A DNA stretch of 64,000 nt from Saccharothrix syringae (GCF_009498035.1 NZ_CP034550.1:1612001-1676000); one strand, 5' to 3'; shown: positions 42,075 to 53,157, numbered from the stretch's first letter. The notes: generated from the letters alone by a model not told the origin. A program made the numbers and translations.

Positions 42075-42818
42075 TCAGCCCGTCTGGACGGCGAACGTGA
42101 CGCCGGCGGCCACCGGCTGCGACCGGACCAGGGTGCGGTCGGTCAGCGGCAGGTCGCCGTTGAGCGCGTCGACGACGGCCCGCTGGGCCAGCGGCAGCAC
42201 CTCGGCCACGGTGACGTCCCGGTCCAGCTCGCGCGACAGCGAGGCCACGCCCGCGTCGCGGATGCCGCACGGGATGATGTCGTCGAACGCGGCCAGGTCG
42301 GCGTTGCAGTTGATCTCGAACCCGTGCATGGTCACGCCGCGCTGCACGCGGATGCCGATGGCCGCGACCTTGCGCTCGACGCCCCGGTCGTCGGCCGGGA
42401 CCCACACGCCGCTGCGGCCCTCGACCCGGCCGGTGCGCACGCCGAGCTGGTCGCACACGTGGATCAGCGCCTGCTCCAGCCGCCGCACGTACTGCACGAC
42501 GTCCAGCGGCTCGGCGAGCTTGACGATCGGGTAGCCGACCAGCTGGCCCGGCCCGTGCCAGGTGATCTTGCCGCCGCGGTCGACGTCCACCACGGGGGTG
42601 TCGCCGCCCTGGGGGCGCTCCTCCGGCTCGGTGCGCCGCCCGCAGGTGTAGACCGGGGGGTGCTCCAGCAGCAGCAGCGTGTCGCCCAGCGAACCGTCCA
42701 CGCGGGCTTCGGCCAGCTCGCGTTGCAGGTCCCAGGCGGCCAGGTAGTCGATGGTGCCCAGCTCGCGCACCTCGATCGGCGCGGTCGAGGCGCGGCAGGA
42801 GGGGTCAGGACTGCTCAC
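42075..42818 (-). CDS. lipB: Lipoyl(octanoyl) transferase
   Basis: 247 aa. It moves octanoate from octanoyl-ACP to the lipoyl domains of E2 and GcvH, the step before LipA. Family motifs: [49 protein letters not shown] and [17 protein letters not shown] (catalytic Cys in PCGI; Lys in RKVAAIG). GTG start overlapping the PAP2 gene's end by 14 bp. Confidence 0.95.
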   Translation of the reverse strand: MSSPDPSCRASTAPIEVRELGTIDYLAAWDLQRELAEARVDGSLGDTLLLLEHPPVYTCGRRTEPEERPQGGDTPVVDVDRGGKITWHGPGQLVGYPIVKLAEPLDVVQYVRRLEQALIHVCDQLGVRTGRVEGRSGVWVPADDRGVERKVAAIGIRVQRGVTMHGFEINCNADLAAFDDIIPCGIRDAGVASLSRELDRDVTVAEVLPLAQRAVVDALNGDLPLTDRTLVRSQPVAAGVTFAVQTG

Positions 42819-43416
42819 GCCTCGACACTACGCCCAGCGGCAGCAGCCGGAGGGCGTGGGCGGCGACGAGCCCGACCCCGGTCGTGGCGAGCACCGCGCC
42901 GACCGTGTCGGTGAACCAGTGCACCTCCAGCGCCACCCGGCCGGCCGCGATCAGCACCACGGCCGTGGCCGCCAGCGCGATCGCGTGCCGCAGGTACCGG
43001 TGCGCGAGCCGGCCGACCAGCACCACGCCGGTGAACGCGACCGCGGTGACCGCGGTGACGTGGCCGCTGGGGTAGCTCCACTGCGGGTGCTCGACGGGGC
43101 GGACGCGCCGGTAGCCGTACCGGGCGAGGACGGTGCACCAGGACACGCCCAGCAGCACCGCGGCGCGCAGCAGCAGCGCGTCCTTGGCCAGCAGCGCGCG
43201 CAGCGCCAGCGACAGCAGGGCGATCGTCGCCAGCCCGGGGCTCAGCACGAAGCTGACCACCGCCGCGGCGTGCGTGACGTTCGGGTCCAGCTCGGTCGCG
43301 ACCAGGTGCAGCTCCCGGTCGATCCCGGGCACCTCCCGGTGCACCGACAGGCCCAGGACCAGCGAGGCCAGCGCCAGCGCGACGCCGACCAGCACCCCGA
43401 CCGGCACGGCGGTCAC
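42805..43416 (-). CDS. PAP2-family membrane phosphatase
   Basis: 203 aa with five to six TM segments. The three phosphatase motifs are [25 protein letters not shown] and [16 protein letters not shown]. It dephosphorylates lipid or isoprenoid phosphates at the membrane. The GTG start overlaps the stop of the TIGR01777 gene (GTGA), and its own stop overlaps the lipB start, so three genes are translationally coupled. Confidence 0.88.
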   Translation of the reverse strand: MTAVPVGVLVGVALALASLVLGLSVHREVPGIDRELHLVATELDPNVTHAAAVVSFVLSPGLATIALLSLALRALLAKDALLLRAAVLLGVSWCTVLARYGYRRVRPVEHPQWSYPSGHVTAVTAVAFTGVVLVGRLAHRYLRHAIALAATAVVLIAAGRVALEVHWFTDTVGAVLATTGVGLVAAHALRLLPLGVVSRREQS

Positions 43417-44297
43417 CCGCCGACGGCCGCCGCCACGGCGGCCCCGAGCGAGGGGTGCAGGAACTGGAAGCCGTGCCGCTCCAGCACGCGGGGGATGGCG
43501 CGCTGACCGGACAGCAGGCCCTCGTCGGCCAGGTCGCCGAGCGCGAGCCGGAGCGCGAACGGCGGCGCCACCCAGGGGGTGGGCCGGTGCAGCGCGTGCC
43601 CGACGGTGCGGGTGAACTCGGCGTTGGTGACCGGGCTGGGCGCGGTGACGTTGACCGGGCCGCGGACGTCGCGCTCCAGGGTGAACCGGATGGCGGCGAC
43701 CGCGTCGTCCAGCGAGATCCACGGCATGTACTGGCGGCCGTCGCCCAGCCGCCCGCCGAGGAAGGACGAGAACAGCGGCCGGATCCGGCCGAACAGGCCG
43801 CCGGAGGGGCTGATCACCAGGCCGGTCCGCAGCCGCACCACGCGGGCGGAGGTCTCGGCGGGCGCGGCCGCGGCCTCCCAGCGGCGGCACAGCCCGGCGA
43901 GGAACCCGCTGCCCGACGGCGCGGTCTCGTCGACCACCTCGTCGCCGGTGTCGCCGTAGTAGCCGACGGCGCAGGCGTTGACCAGGACGGGCACGCCGTG
44001 CTCGGCGACCGCGCCGGCCAGCACCTCGGTGGGCACGGTGCGGCTGTCCAGCAGGACCTGCTTGCGGGCGTCGGTCCAGCGCCTGTCGGCCACGCCCGCG
44101 CCGCACAGGTTGACCACCGCGTCCACGCCGTCGAGCGCGCCCGGGTCGACGCGCCCGGCGGGCGGGTCCCAGCCGCGCTCGTCCGGGGCGGCGGGGCGGC
44201 GCCGGACCAGCCGGACGACCTCGTGCCCGCCACCGCGCAAGGCGGCCACCAGGCTGGTGCCGATCAAACCCGAGGAACCCGCGACCACGACCCGCAT
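43413..44297 (-). CDS. TIGR01777 family NAD(P)-dependent epimerase-like protein
   Basis: 294 aa Rossmann protein of the SDR39U1/TIGR01777 group. VVVAGSSGLIGTSLVAALRG binds the cofactor. VNLCGAGVADRRWTDARKQV, NACAVGYYGDTGDEVVDE and QYMPWISLDDAVAAI are family signatures. Reaction unknown. It sits between sucB and lipB in many actinobacteria, including M. tuberculosis (the Rv2216 position). First gene of the coupled trio with PAP2 and lipB. Confidence 0.9.
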   Translation of the reverse strand: MRVVVAGSSGLIGTSLVAALRGGGHEVVRLVRRRPAAPDERGWDPPAGRVDPGALDGVDAVVNLCGAGVADRRWTDARKQVLLDSRTVPTEVLAGAVAEHGVPVLVNACAVGYYGDTGDEVVDETAPSGSGFLAGLCRRWEAAAAPAETSARVVRLRTGLVISPSGGLFGRIRPLFSSFLGGRLGDGRQYMPWISLDDAVAAIRFTLERDVRGPVNVTAPSPVTNAEFTRTVGHALHRPTPWVAPPFALRLALGDLADEGLLSGQRAIPRVLERHGFQFLHPSLGAAVAAAVGG

Positions 44298-44379
44298 GGG
44301 TTGATCGTCTCGCAGGGTCGGGCCGGTCGCACAGCGGCGGGGTGCCGGTCGCGCCGCGGGGGAGCCCCGAGAACGGCGA

Positions 44380-44412
44380 AGGCCGCCCCCGGTGCCCCGG
44401 GAGCGGCCTCCG
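44380..44412. terminator. Terminator hairpin downstream of sucB
   Basis: Inverted repeat AAGGCCGC...GCGGCCT with inner CCCGG/CCGGG pairing, 13-40 bp past the sucB stop. Confidence 0.6.
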
Positions 44413-44424
44413 CGACCTCGTGCC

Positions 44425-46212
44425 CTACAGGCCCAGGTCGGCCTCGAACGCGCCCTCTTCCAGCCGGTTCTTGACCGTGGTCAGGAAGCGGCCCGCGTCG
44501 GCGCCGTCGACCAGCCGGTGGTCGTAGGTCAGCGCCAGGTAGGCCATGGACCGGATGGCGATGGTGTCGTCGCCGTTCTCGTCAGTGATCACCACCGGGC
44601 GCTTCTTCACCACGCCCACGCCCAGGATGCCGACCTGCGGCTGCTGGATGATCGGCGTGTCGAACAGCGCGCCGTTGCTGCCCAGGTTGGTCAGCGAGAA
44701 CGTGCCGCCGGTCAGCTCGTCCGGGGTCAGCTTGTTCGCGCGGGCCCGCGCGGCCAGGTCGCCGATCTTGTGCGACAGGCCGGCCAGGTTCAGGTCGCCC
44801 GCGTTGGCGATGACCGCGTTGAGCAGGCCGCGCTCGGTGTCGATCGCGATGCCCAGGTGCTCGGCACCGTGGTACACGACCTCCTTCTTCTCCTCGTCGA
44901 TGGAGGCGTTGAGCACCGGGTGCTGCTTCAGCGCCTCGACCGCCGCCTTGGCGAAGAAGGGCAGGAACGTGAGCTTGGTGCCCTCGCGCTGCTCGAACGC
45001 GGCCTTGGCGCGGTTGCGCAGCCGGGCGATCTTGGTGACGTCCACCTCGAAGACCTGGGTGAGCTGCGCCGAGACCTGCAGCGACTCGCGGGTCCGCTGG
45101 GCCACGATCTGCCGCAGCCGCGGCAGCTTCTGCACGGTGCCGCGCTTGCCGCTGGTGTCCGCGGCCGGCGTGGCGACCCGCTGGGCCGGCGCGGACGCGG
45201 CCGGGGCGGCGGGCGCGGCGGCCGGTGCCGGTGCCTTCTTGGCCTCGACGGCGGCCAGCACGTCCTGCTTGCGGATGCGGCCGCCGACGCCGGTGCCCTT
45301 CAGCGACGACAGCTCGATGCCGTGCTCGGACGCCAGCTTGCGCACCAGCGGCGTCACGTACGGCGCGCCGTTGGCGGACTCGTCCTGCCTCGGCGCCTCC
45401 TGGGCGGGGGCGGCGGACTCGGGCGCCTCCTGCCGCGGCTGCTGCGAGGGCGGCTGCGGCGCCTGCTGCTGCGGCGCGGCCTCCTGCTGCGGTGCCTGCT
45501 CGGCCTGCTTCGGGGCCTCCTGCTGCGGGGCCTCCCGGACCGGCTCGGGCTCCGGGGCCTGCTGCGGTGCCGGCGCGGGCGAACCCGAGCCGATCACCGC
45601 GAGCCGCCCGCCGACCTCGACGGTCTCGTCCTCGCCCGCGGTGATCTCCAGCAGGGTGCCGGCCACCGGGGACGGGATCTCGGTGTCGACCTTGTCGGTG
45701 GACACCTCCAGCAGCGGCTCGTCGACCTCGACGGAGTCGCCGACGGACTTCAGCCACCGGGTCACGGTGCCCTCGGTGACGCTCTCGCCCAGCGCGGGCA
45801 TGGTCACCGGGGTGCCCTCGGCGGCACCGCCGCCGGACTGCGGCGCCTGCTGCCGCGGGGCGGCCTCGGCCTGCGGCTCCGGCTGCGGGTCGGGTGCCGA
45901 CTGGGGCTCCGGCTGCGCCTCCTCGGCGGGCGCGGTGCCGCCGCCGGAGGTCGAGTCGTCGTCGCCGGAGCCCGAGCCGTCGCCGATGACGGCGAGCTCG
46001 GCGCCGACCTCGACGGTCTCGTCCTCCTGGGCGACGATCTTCTGGAGCACACCCGCCGCGGGGGACGGGATCTCGGTGTCGACCTTGTCGGTCGACACCT
46101 CCAGCAACGGCTCGTCGACCTCGACGCGGTCACCCTCCTGCTTCAACCAGCGGGTGACCGTGCCCTCGGTGACGCTCTCGCCGAGTGCGGGCATTTGGAC
46201 GGAGAAGGCCAT
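44425..46212 (-). CDS. sucB: 2-oxoacid dehydrogenase E2 (dihydrolipoamide acyltransferase) with two lipoyl domains
   Basis: 595 aa. Two lipoyl domains each carry the lipoylation Lys in [14 protein letters not shown] (about residues 43 and 163). They are joined by Pro/Glu/Gln/Ala-rich flexible linkers. The E1/E3-binding domain is [20 protein letters not shown] with [14 protein letters not shown]. The acyltransferase core ends in [18 protein letters not shown] (catalytic His and Asp). In mycobacteria the equivalent gene serves as pyruvate dehydrogenase E2. It follows lpd by 54 bp and depends on lipA and lipB. Confidence 0.95.
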   Translation of the reverse strand: MAFSVQMPALGESVTEGTVTRWLKQEGDRVEVDEPLLEVSTDKVDTEIPSPAAGVLQKIVAQEDETVEVGAELAVIGDGSGSGDDDSTSGGGTAPAEEAQPEPQSAPDPQPEPQAEAAPRQQAPQSGGGAAEGTPVTMPALGESVTEGTVTRWLKSVGDSVEVDEPLLEVSTDKVDTEIPSPVAGTLLEITAGEDETVEVGGRLAVIGSGSPAPAPQQAPEPEPVREAPQQEAPKQAEQAPQQEAAPQQQAPQPPSQQPRQEAPESAAPAQEAPRQDESANGAPYVTPLVRKLASEHGIELSSLKGTGVGGRIRKQDVLAAVEAKKAPAPAAAPAAPAASAPAQRVATPAADTSGKRGTVQKLPRLRQIVAQRTRESLQVSAQLTQVFEVDVTKIARLRNRAKAAFEQREGTKLTFLPFFAKAAVEALKQHPVLNASIDEEKKEVVYHGAEHLGIAIDTERGLLNAVIANAGDLNLAGLSHKIGDLAARARANKLTPDELTGGTFSLTNLGSNGALFDTPIIQQPQVGILGVGVVKKRPVVITDENGDDTIAIRSMAYLALTYDHRLVDGADAGRFLTTVKNRLEEGAFEADLGL

Positions 46213-46266
46213 CGTTCGCTGACTCCTCGTGCGTGGGTCGAAGTTCGGCTGACTGGGGTGCGACGG

Positions 46267-47637
46267 TCAGCCGTGCACGTGCAGCGGCTTGCCGGCCAAG
46301 GCGAGGAAGGCTTCGCCGAGGGCTTCAGTCTGGGTCGGGTGGGCGTGGATCAACGGCGCCACGTCCTCGGGGTACGCCTCCCAGCTGTAGATCAGCTGGG
46401 CTTCACCGATCAGCTCGCCGACCCGCTCGCCGACCATGGTGACACCGACCACCGGGCCATCGGGCGCCTTCACGAGCTTGACGCCACCGGCGGTCTTCAG
46501 GATCTGGCTCTTGCCGTTGCCCGCGAGGTCGTAGACGAACGTCTCCACGGAGCCGTACTTCTCCTTGGCGGCGGCCTCGCTCAGGCCCACCGACGCGACC
46601 TCGGGCTTGCAGTAGGTGACGCGCGGGATGCCCGCCTCGTCGATGACCTTCGGGTTCTGCCCGGCGATCTCCTCGGCGACGAAGATGCCCTGCTGGAAGC
46701 CGCGGTGCGCGAGCTGGAGGCCGCGCACGATGTCGCCGACCGCGTAGACGCCGTCGAGGTTGGTCCTCAGGCGCTCGTCGGTGACGACGAAACCGCGCTC
46801 GACCTGGACGCCGGCCTCCTCGTAGCCGTGGCCCGCGGTGTTGGGGCCGCGGCCGACGGCGACGAGCAGCAGGTCCGCCTCCAGCACGTCGCCGGACTCC
46901 AGGGTCACCGCGACGCCCGACTCGTTCTGCGTGGCGCCGGTGAACTTCACGCCGGTCTTGAACTTGATGCCGCGGCGGCGGAACGCGCGCTCCAGCTGCT
47001 TGGACGCGTACTCGTCCTCGGCGGGGACCAGGCGGGGCAGCGCCTCCACGATGGTCACGTCGGCGCCGAAGGAGGCCCACACGCTGGCGAACTCGACGCC
47101 GATGACGCCGCCGCCGAGCACGACCACCTTCTCCGGGACGAAGTCCAGGTTCAGCGCCTGGTCGCTGGTGATGACCCGGCCGCCGATCTCCAGGCCCGGC
47201 AGGCTGCGGGCGTAGGAGCCGGTCGCCAGCACCACGTTCTTGCCGGTGTACCGCGTGCCGTCGACCTCGACGGTCCTGTTGCCCACGAAGGTGCCCGCGC
47301 CCTCGACCAGGGTGACCTTGTTGGCCTTGGCCAGGCCCTGCAGGCCCTTGTAGAGCCGGCTGACCACGCCGTCCTTGTACGAGTTCACACCCGCGATGTC
47401 GATGCCCTCCAGCGAGGACTTCACGCCGAACTGGTCACCCTCGCGGGCGTTGTCCGCGACCTCCGCCGCGTGCAGCAGCGCCTTGGTCGGGATGCAGCCG
47501 CGGTGCAGGCAGGTGCCCCCCAGCTTGTCCTTCTCGACCAGGATGACGGACAGGCCGAGCTCCGCAGCGCGGAACGCGCAGGCGTAGCCGCCCGAGCCGC
47601 CACCGAGGATCACGAGGTCGGCGGAGGTGTCGGTCAC
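46267..47637 (-). CDS. lpdA: Dihydrolipoyl dehydrogenase (E3)
   Basis: 456 aa FAD enzyme that reoxidises dihydrolipoamide with NAD+. FAD motif GGGSGGYACAFRAAELG, redox disulfide GGTCLHRGCIPTK, NAD motif VVLGGGVIGVEFASVWASFG, and catalytic His-Glu in HAHPTQTEALGEAF. GTG start. It is the first gene of the lpd-sucB pair and divergent from the small gene at 47815. The gene pair provides E3 and E2 for AceE. Confidence 0.96.
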   Translation of the reverse strand: MTDTSADLVILGGGSGGYACAFRAAELGLSVILVEKDKLGGTCLHRGCIPTKALLHAAEVADNAREGDQFGVKSSLEGIDIAGVNSYKDGVVSRLYKGLQGLAKANKVTLVEGAGTFVGNRTVEVDGTRYTGKNVVLATGSYARSLPGLEIGGRVITSDQALNLDFVPEKVVVLGGGVIGVEFASVWASFGADVTIVEALPRLVPAEDEYASKQLERAFRRRGIKFKTGVKFTGATQNESGVAVTLESGDVLEADLLLVAVGRGPNTAGHGYEEAGVQVERGFVVTDERLRTNLDGVYAVGDIVRGLQLAHRGFQQGIFVAEEIAGQNPKVIDEAGIPRVTYCKPEVASVGLSEAAAKEKYGSVETFVYDLAGNGKSQILKTAGGVKLVKAPDGPVVGVTMVGERVGELIGEAQLIYSWEAYPEDVAPLIHAHPTQTEALGEAFLALAGKPLHVHG

Positions 47638-47814
47638 GGGATCTCCCTGGAGGACTTGATGCCTTACTTCGCGCGGGTGCGCGCGTGTGTGATTGCCATC
47701 TTGTCACTACGGCGGGAAGGCCGGCGACGCGGTGTCCTGTTCGGAGGATTTGGCGTCACCTTCACCTCGGCGCCGGCACCATGGCGTCGAGGAGTCGCTT
47801 CGGGAGGTGGCCCC

Positions 47815-48135
47815 GTGGGCCTGTTCGACCGTTTTCGCAGGAAGCAGCGCCCCGGCGTGCTGCGGGCGGCCACGTCCACGGACACCGGCCACCTGGAGCG
47901 GTGGGCCGCCGAGCGGCGCGGCGTGGAGGCGTACGTCGAGCCGAAGACGACCGTGACGGAAACCACGGTGGTGCTCGTCGCCCACGACGGCGAGTGGACG
48001 CGCAGGCGCATCGACGGCGCGGACGGCGCGCGGCGGTTGGCCAAGAAGCTGGGCATCCCGATCTACGACGCGGGGATCGTCGGTTACCCCAAGCGCATGC
48101 GCGAGTACTCGCGGCGCAAGAACAGCCAGGGCTAG
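47815..48135 (+). CDS. Small conserved basic protein
   Basis: 106 aa: a Lys/Arg-rich N-terminus (GLFDRFRRKQRPG), then a compact alpha/beta region (TVVLVAHDGEWTRRRIDGAD, ARRLAKKLGIPIYDAGIVGY) and a basic tail. GTG 47815 has GGGAGGTGG 5-6 nt upstream. Similar short proteins are widespread in Pseudonocardiaceae next to lpd, sometimes labelled oxidoreductase without evidence. I see no cofactor motif. Confidence 0.72.
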   Translation: MGLFDRFRRKQRPGVLRAATSTDTGHLERWAAERRGVEAYVEPKTTVTETTVVLVAHDGEWTRRRIDGADGARRLAKKLGIPIYDAGIVGYPKRMREYSRRKNSQG

Positions 48136-48182
48136 CCGGCCGCCGCGACGGGTCGTGGCGCGCTCGGCGGGACAAGCCTGAA

Positions 48183-48211
48183 CCGGGCACGCCCGGACCC
48201 GGCGTGCCCGG
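48183..48211. terminator. Terminator hairpin
   Basis: Perfect 11-bp stem CCGGGCACGCC (48183-48193) with its complement at 48201-48211, downstream of the small basic protein gene. Confidence 0.65.
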
Positions 48212-48223
48212 AGCGGGTGCCGT

Positions 48224-48272
48224 CGACCGGTCGGGTGCACCGGGACCACACTCCAGTGCACCCGACCGGTCG
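48224..48272. terminator. Long hairpin between convergent genes
   Basis: Perfect 17-bp stem CGACCGGTCGGGTGCAC (48224-48240) with its complement at 48256-48272. The arm itself contains the palindrome CGACCGGTCG. It probably terminates the pepA transcript from the other side. Confidence 0.7.
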
Positions 48273-48332
48273 GCAACCGGGCTCCGCCGCGATCAGCCGT
48301 CCGGGAACCGGATCAGCCGTCCGTGGGCCCGG

Positions 48333-49829
48333 TCAGCCGTTCGCGGCGATGTCCGCCAGCACCGCGGCCAGGGTGCGCACCGGCGTGCCCGTGCCGCCCT
48401 TGGTCGTGTAGCCGTACGGCGCGCCGCTGTGGAACGCGGGCCCGGCCACGTCGATGTGCGCCCACGACACGCCCTCGGCCACGAACTCGCGCAGGAAGAT
48501 GCCCGCGGTGAGCATGCCGCCGAACCGGTGCCCGGCCACGTTGGCGAGGTCGGCCACCCGCGAGTCGATGTCGGCCCGCAGCTCCTCCGGCAGCGGCATG
48601 GCCCACGCCTGCTCGCCCACCGCGCGGCCCAGCTCGGCCACCCGGTCGCGGAACTCGTCGGTGCCCATCACGCCCGCCGTGCGCTTGCCCAGCGACACGA
48701 CCTGCGCGCCGGTCAGCGTGGAGGTCTCGATCAGGTAGTCCGGCGCGTCCTCGCAGGCCCGCACGATCGCGTCGGACAGGATCAGCCGGCCCTCGGCGTC
48801 GGTGTTGAGCACCTCGACGGTCTTGCCGCCGTACATGGTCAGCACGTCGCCGGGCCGGTAGGCGGTGCCCGACGGCATGTTCTCCGCCATCGGCGCCCAC
48901 GCGGTGACCTCCAGCGGGAACTTCAGCTTCGCCGCCAGCACCACGGTGGCGATCACGGCCGCCGCGCCGCCCATGTCCGAGGTCATCTCGTCCATGCCGG
49001 CCGCCGGCTTGATCGAGATGCCGCCGGTGTCGAAGGTGATGCCCTTGCCGACCAGGGCGACCTTCTTGGCGGCCTTGGGGCCGCGGTAGGTGATGCGCAC
49101 CAGGCGCGGCGGGCGGCTCGACCCGCCGCCGACGCCGAGGATGCCGCCGAAGCCCTGCTTGCGCAGCGCCTTCTCGTCCAGCACCTCGACCTCCAGGCCC
49201 TCGGCCTTGGCCAGCGCGGCGGCGCGCTCGGCGAACGAGGCCGGGAACAGGTCGTTCGGCGGGGTGTTGACGAAGTCGCGGGTGGTGGTCACGGCCTCGG
49301 CGATGGCGGTGGACGCCTTCACCGCCGCCCGGTGGGCCCGGGTGGTGCCCTCGGCGGGCGCGACGAGGTCGACCCGCGCGACCGGGCCGTCGCCCTTGTT
49401 CGACTTGTACGCGGTGAACGCGTACGCGCCCATCACGGTGCCCTCGACGGCCGGGCCGAGGTGCAGCGCGGACAGCGTGGTCACCGCGCGCTTCTTGCCG
49501 GCCAGGGCGCGGGCGGCGGCACCGGAGGCGCGGCGCACCTGCTCCTCGGCGACCGAGCCGTCGGCGGCGGGCTTGCCCAGGCCGACGGCGACGACGACCG
49601 GCGCGGCCAGCCTGCCCAGCGTGGGCAGGGTCACGACCTCGTCCTGCTTGCCGCTCGCGCCGAGGGCGGCGAGCACGTCCACCAGGCCGCCGTCGAACGC
49701 GGTGTCCACCGCCTCGGCCCCGCCGGCGAGGGAGAGCCCGTCCGGGCCCTGCACGGTGCCCACCACCACGGCGTCCGCGGCGGTGGTGCTCAGGTCACTG
49801 TCGGTGATGGCGAGTTTGGGCGCGGTCAC
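48333..49829 (-). CDS. pepA: Leucyl aminopeptidase (M17)
   Basis: 498 aa cytosolic di-metal peptidase releasing N-terminal amino acids. Catalytic signatures: [19 protein letters not shown] (metal-binding Lys and Asp), [14 protein letters not shown] (Asp) and [14 protein letters not shown] (Asp, Glu, Arg). Start GTG 49829 with GAGGAG about 6 nt upstream; the open frame extends to 49955 without a ribosome site. Divergent from the permease gene. Confidence 0.95.
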   Translation of the reverse strand: MTAPKLAITDSDLSTTAADAVVVGTVQGPDGLSLAGGAEAVDTAFDGGLVDVLAALGASGKQDEVVTLPTLGRLAAPVVVAVGLGKPAADGSVAEEQVRRASGAAARALAGKKRAVTTLSALHLGPAVEGTVMGAYAFTAYKSNKGDGPVARVDLVAPAEGTTRAHRAAVKASTAIAEAVTTTRDFVNTPPNDLFPASFAERAAALAKAEGLEVEVLDEKALRKQGFGGILGVGGGSSRPPRLVRITYRGPKAAKKVALVGKGITFDTGGISIKPAAGMDEMTSDMGGAAAVIATVVLAAKLKFPLEVTAWAPMAENMPSGTAYRPGDVLTMYGGKTVEVLNTDAEGRLILSDAIVRACEDAPDYLIETSTLTGAQVVSLGKRTAGVMGTDEFRDRVAELGRAVGEQAWAMPLPEELRADIDSRVADLANVAGHRFGGMLTAGIFLREFVAEGVSWAHIDVAGPAFHSGAPYGYTTKGGTGTPVRTLAAVLADIAANG

Positions 49830-50022
49830 TGCGGCTCCTCGACGAGTCCTCCCGGCACTTCCTGGTCGTGCGTCGGGATAGGGTTGATCGTCTCGCATGC
49901 TAAAGGTCCCGTTCACGCGGACGGCGGCGGCACCTTCGATAGCATGGAGTAACAATTAACACGTTCGGGCGTAAACCGCCCGGGCATTAGCGGTCACCCG
50001 ATCCATCTGGGACTGTGTACGC

Positions 50023-51228
50023 GTGACGATTCCGCCCCGTGCCGGGGCCGTGGTGCTCGGCCTGGGCGCCGTGCTCGGGGTCGGTGTGCTCACCGGTTTC
50101 GCCCCGGCCGCCGCCGAGGCGGGCGCCTGGTTCCTCCCCGCGCTCGCCCTCGCCGCCCTCGCCGCGCTGTGCTGCGCGTTCTCCACCGCCGACCAGCACC
50201 GCGCCCACCCGGCCGCCGCCGGCGGCTACGCCTACATCCGCAACCAGCTCGGCCCGTGGCCCGCGCGCATCGGGGGGAGCGCCCACCTGGTCGGCCGGGC
50301 CGGCGTGGCCGCCGCGCTGGCCGGCGCGTTCGGCTCCTACGCGTTCCCGGAGCACCGGGCCGCCGCCGCGGTCGGCCTGCTCGCGGTGACCGCGGCGCTG
50401 GGCGCTTCGGGGTTCCGCTGGGGCACCCGGGCCTCGCTCGCCGCGGTCGCGGTGGCGCTGGGCGTGCTCGCGGTCGTGGTGCTGGCCTGCTTCGCCGTGC
50501 CGCCGCCGGGCAACCCGGTCACCACCGCCGGCGGCCCCGGCTTCGACGGCCTGATGGGCGCCGCCTCGCTGCTGTTCGTGGTGTTCACCGGGTTCGAGCG
50601 GATCACCGCGCCGCTGCCGGGCGACCGGGTGTTCGGCGACCGCGTGCTGCGCTTCGCCATCCCGGCCCTCGTCGGGTTCGCGCTGGTGGTCGCCCTGGCC
50701 GTGGGCGCGGCGGTGCTGCGGCAGCTCGGCCCGGCCCGGCTGGCCCTGTCCCCGGTCCCGCTGCGGGACGCCCTGGTCGCTGCGGGCGGCCGGTCGGTGC
50801 TGCCGCTGCTGGCCGTGGGCGTGGCCGCGATCGCGGTGCCGGCGCTGTTCGCCGTGCTCGGCTCGGCCCGCCGCACGCTCGTGGGCATGACCGAGACCGG
50901 CGACCTGCCCCGGCCGCGCGCGGCCTGGCCGCTGGAGGTGGTGGTGCCGGTGGCCGCCGCGCTCGGCGCGTCGGCGCTGCCCCCGGCCACGGCGCTCGCG
51001 ATCGGCGCGTGCGGCACGGCGTTCTACTACGGCTTCACCAACGCCTCGGCGCGCGTGCTGCTCCAGGAGGACCGCACCTGGCCCATGCGCACCGCGTGCC
51101 TGGGGCTGGGCCTGTCGGTGCTGCTGGCGATGAGCGCGCCCGCGGAGGCCCTGGTCGCCACCGGCGCGCTGATCGCGCTGGGTACCGGTCTGATCGCGCT
51201 GGGTCGGGTGCGGGTGCCGGTCGGGTAG
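50023..51228 (+). CDS. APC-family amino acid permease
   Basis: 401 aa with about 11 hydrophobic segments. The N-terminal GAVVLGLGAVLGVGVLTGFA is the usual unwound TM1 Gly motif of APC transporters, and AAGGYAYIRNQLGPWPARIG follows TM2 as in the family. LFVVFTGFERITAP matches TM6. Slightly shorter than the typical 12-TM member, so the last helix may be missing. GTG start. Substrate unknown; it is divergent from pepA and precedes ilvE, which may hint at amino acids. Confidence 0.82.
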   Translation: MTIPPRAGAVVLGLGAVLGVGVLTGFAPAAAEAGAWFLPALALAALAALCCAFSTADQHRAHPAAAGGYAYIRNQLGPWPARIGGSAHLVGRAGVAAALAGAFGSYAFPEHRAAAAVGLLAVTAALGASGFRWGTRASLAAVAVALGVLAVVVLACFAVPPPGNPVTTAGGPGFDGLMGAASLLFVVFTGFERITAPLPGDRVFGDRVLRFAIPALVGFALVVALAVGAAVLRQLGPARLALSPVPLRDALVAAGGRSVLPLLAVGVAAIAVPALFAVLGSARRTLVGMTETGDLPRPRAAWPLEVVVPVAAALGASALPPATALAIGACGTAFYYGFTNASARVLLQEDRTWPMRTACLGLGLSVLLAMSAPAEALVATGALIALGTGLIALGRVRVPVG

Positions 51229-51303
51229 CCCGACCGGATGGTCGGACGTCCGAGCGTCGGGACGGCGATTTTCCGACGTCCGCGCGGCGGTTACTGTGCT
51301 GTC

Positions 51304-52404
51304 ATGACGACAGCGTTGCCTTTCCACCGGACCCCCGACCCGCAGCCGGCGACCCCGGAGCGCGTTGCGGAGGTACTGGCGAAGCCGGGCTTCGGGCAGC
51401 ACTTCACCGACCACATGGTGACGATCCGCTGGAACCGCGAACAGGGCTGGCACGACGCGGCGGTCGAGCCCTACCACTCGCTGGAGCTGGACCCGGCGGC
51501 CATGGTGCTGCACTACGGCCAGGCGATCTTCGAAGGGCTCAAGGCGTACCGCCAGCCCGACGGTTCGATCGCGTCCTTCCGCCCCGAGGCGAACGCCGAG
51601 CGCTTCCGCGCGTCGGCCCGCCGGATGGCCATGCCCGAGCTGCCCGACGAGCTGTTCCTGGCCTCGATCCGGGAACTGCTGGCCGTCGACGGGCGGTGGG
51701 TGCCCTCCGTGCCCGAGGAATCGCTCTACCTGCGGCCGTTCCTCTACGCCACCGAGAAGGGGCTGGGCGTGCGGCCGGCGGGCGAGTACCTCTACGTGCT
51801 CATCGCCTCGCCCGCCGGGTCGTACTTCGCCGGTGGCCTGAAGCCGGTCACGGTGTGGCTGTCGACGGAGTACGTCCGCGCGGCGCCCGGCGGCACCGGC
51901 GCGGCGAAGTTCGCGGGCAACTACGCGGCGTCGCTGGTGGCGCAGGCGCAGGCCGCCGAGCAGGGCTGCGACCAGGTGGTGTGGCTGGACGCGGTGGAGC
52001 GCCGCTGGGTGGAGGAGATGGGCGGGATGAACCTGTTCTTCGTCCTCGGCTCCGGCGCGGACGCGCGCGTGGTGACCCCGGAGCTGTCCGGGTCGCTGCT
52101 GCCGGGCATCACCCGCGACTCGCTGCTGCGGGTCGCGCAGGACCTGGGGCACGCGGTCGAGGAGCGCCGGTTCTCCACCGAGGAGTGGGAGAAGAAGGCC
52201 GAGTCCGGTGAGCTGACCGAGGTGTTCGCCTGCGGCACGGCCGCGGTCATCACGCCGGTCGGGCACGTCAAGCACTCGGGTGGCGAGTTCGCCGTCTCCG
52301 GCGGCCGCACCGGCGAGGTCACCCTGAAGCTGCGCAGCCACCTGACCGGCATCCAGCAGGGCCTCGTCGCCGACCCGCACGGGTGGATGAGGAAGATCGG
52401 CTAG
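51304..52404 (+). CDS. ilvE: Branched-chain amino acid aminotransferase
   Basis: 366 aa PLP enzyme of fold type IV, interconverting Leu/Ile/Val and their 2-oxoacids. The PLP Lys lies in [18 protein letters not shown], and signatures [32 protein letters not shown] and [20 protein letters not shown] are present. ATG start. Conserved neighbour of pepA and the cob genes in actinobacteria. Confidence 0.95.
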   Translation: MTTALPFHRTPDPQPATPERVAEVLAKPGFGQHFTDHMVTIRWNREQGWHDAAVEPYHSLELDPAAMVLHYGQAIFEGLKAYRQPDGSIASFRPEANAERFRASARRMAMPELPDELFLASIRELLAVDGRWVPSVPEESLYLRPFLYATEKGLGVRPAGEYLYVLIASPAGSYFAGGLKPVTVWLSTEYVRAAPGGTGAAKFAGNYAASLVAQAQAAEQGCDQVVWLDAVERRWVEEMGGMNLFFVLGSGADARVVTPELSGSLLPGITRDSLLRVAQDLGHAVEERRFSTEEWEKKAESGELTEVFACGTAAVITPVGHVKHSGGEFAVSGGRTGEVTLKLRSHLTGIQQGLVADPHGWMRKIG

Positions 52405-52454
52405 CGGTTCCAGGGCTGTTCAGAGGACTGTTCCGCAGGACTGCCAGAGGACTG

Positions 52455-53153
52455 CTAGAGGGCGCAGACCGCCAGCACCGCGAGCGTGGCGGTCTCGCAG
52501 GCCGCGCCGAGCACGTCGCCGGTGATCCCGCCGAACCGCCTCCGCGCGTGCCGCACCAGCAGCAGCACGAGCCCGGCCGCGAGCACCACCGCGGCCGGGC
52601 CCCGCCACGGGTCGACCAGGAACCCGGCGACCGCCAGCGCGACCCACCAGGCGGCGGCCGCCCACCACGGCTGCGACCCCGCCACCAGCGCGCCCAGCCC
52701 CTCGGGCCGGGCCGCCGGCACACCGCGCAGGCAGCACAGCGCGAAGGCCGCGCGCCCGGCGGCCAGGGCGAGCACCACCGCGCCCCACCCGACCACCGGC
52801 AGGGCGGCGGCCTCGGCGCCCAGCACCACCAGCAGCGCGACCACCGCGAACGGGCCGGCGCCACCGTCCCTCATCACGGCCAGCGCCCGCTCGGGCGGGC
52901 CGTAACAGCCCAGCCCGTCGGCGGTGTCGGCGAGCCCGTCCAGGTGCATGCCGCGGGTGGCCAGGGCCAGGAAGCCCACCACCAGGAAGCCGCCGAGCAG
53001 CCCCGGCAGCACGGCCAGCAGCCCCGCGGCGGCCGCGCCCAGCAGCACGCCCACCAGCGGCGCGAGGGCGATGGCCCGCCGCGCCGCCCGCGCGTCGACG
53101 TCCCCGACGACGCGGACGGGCAGCACGGTCAGCCAGGACAGCGCCAGGCGCAT
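52455..53153 (-). CDS. cobS: Adenosylcobinamide-GDP ribazoletransferase
   Basis: 232 aa integral membrane enzyme joining alpha-ribazole to adenosylcobinamide-GDP, the last step of the cobalamin nucleotide loop. The signature RGMHLDGLADTADGLGCYG (Asp-rich Mg site) and MRDGGAGPFAV are intact, with several TM helices after them. Third gene of the cobU-cobT-cobS operon, 45 bp after cobT. Confidence 0.92.
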   Translation of the reverse strand: MRLALSWLTVLPVRVVGDVDARAARRAIALAPLVGVLLGAAAAGLLAVLPGLLGGFLVVGFLALATRGMHLDGLADTADGLGCYGPPERALAVMRDGGAGPFAVVALLVVLGAEAAALPVVGWGAVVLALAAGRAAFALCCLRGVPAARPEGLGALVAGSQPWWAAAAWWVALAVAGFLVDPWRGPAAVVLAAGLVLLLVRHARRRFGGITGDVLGAACETATLAVLAVCAL

Positions 53154-53157
53154 CAGC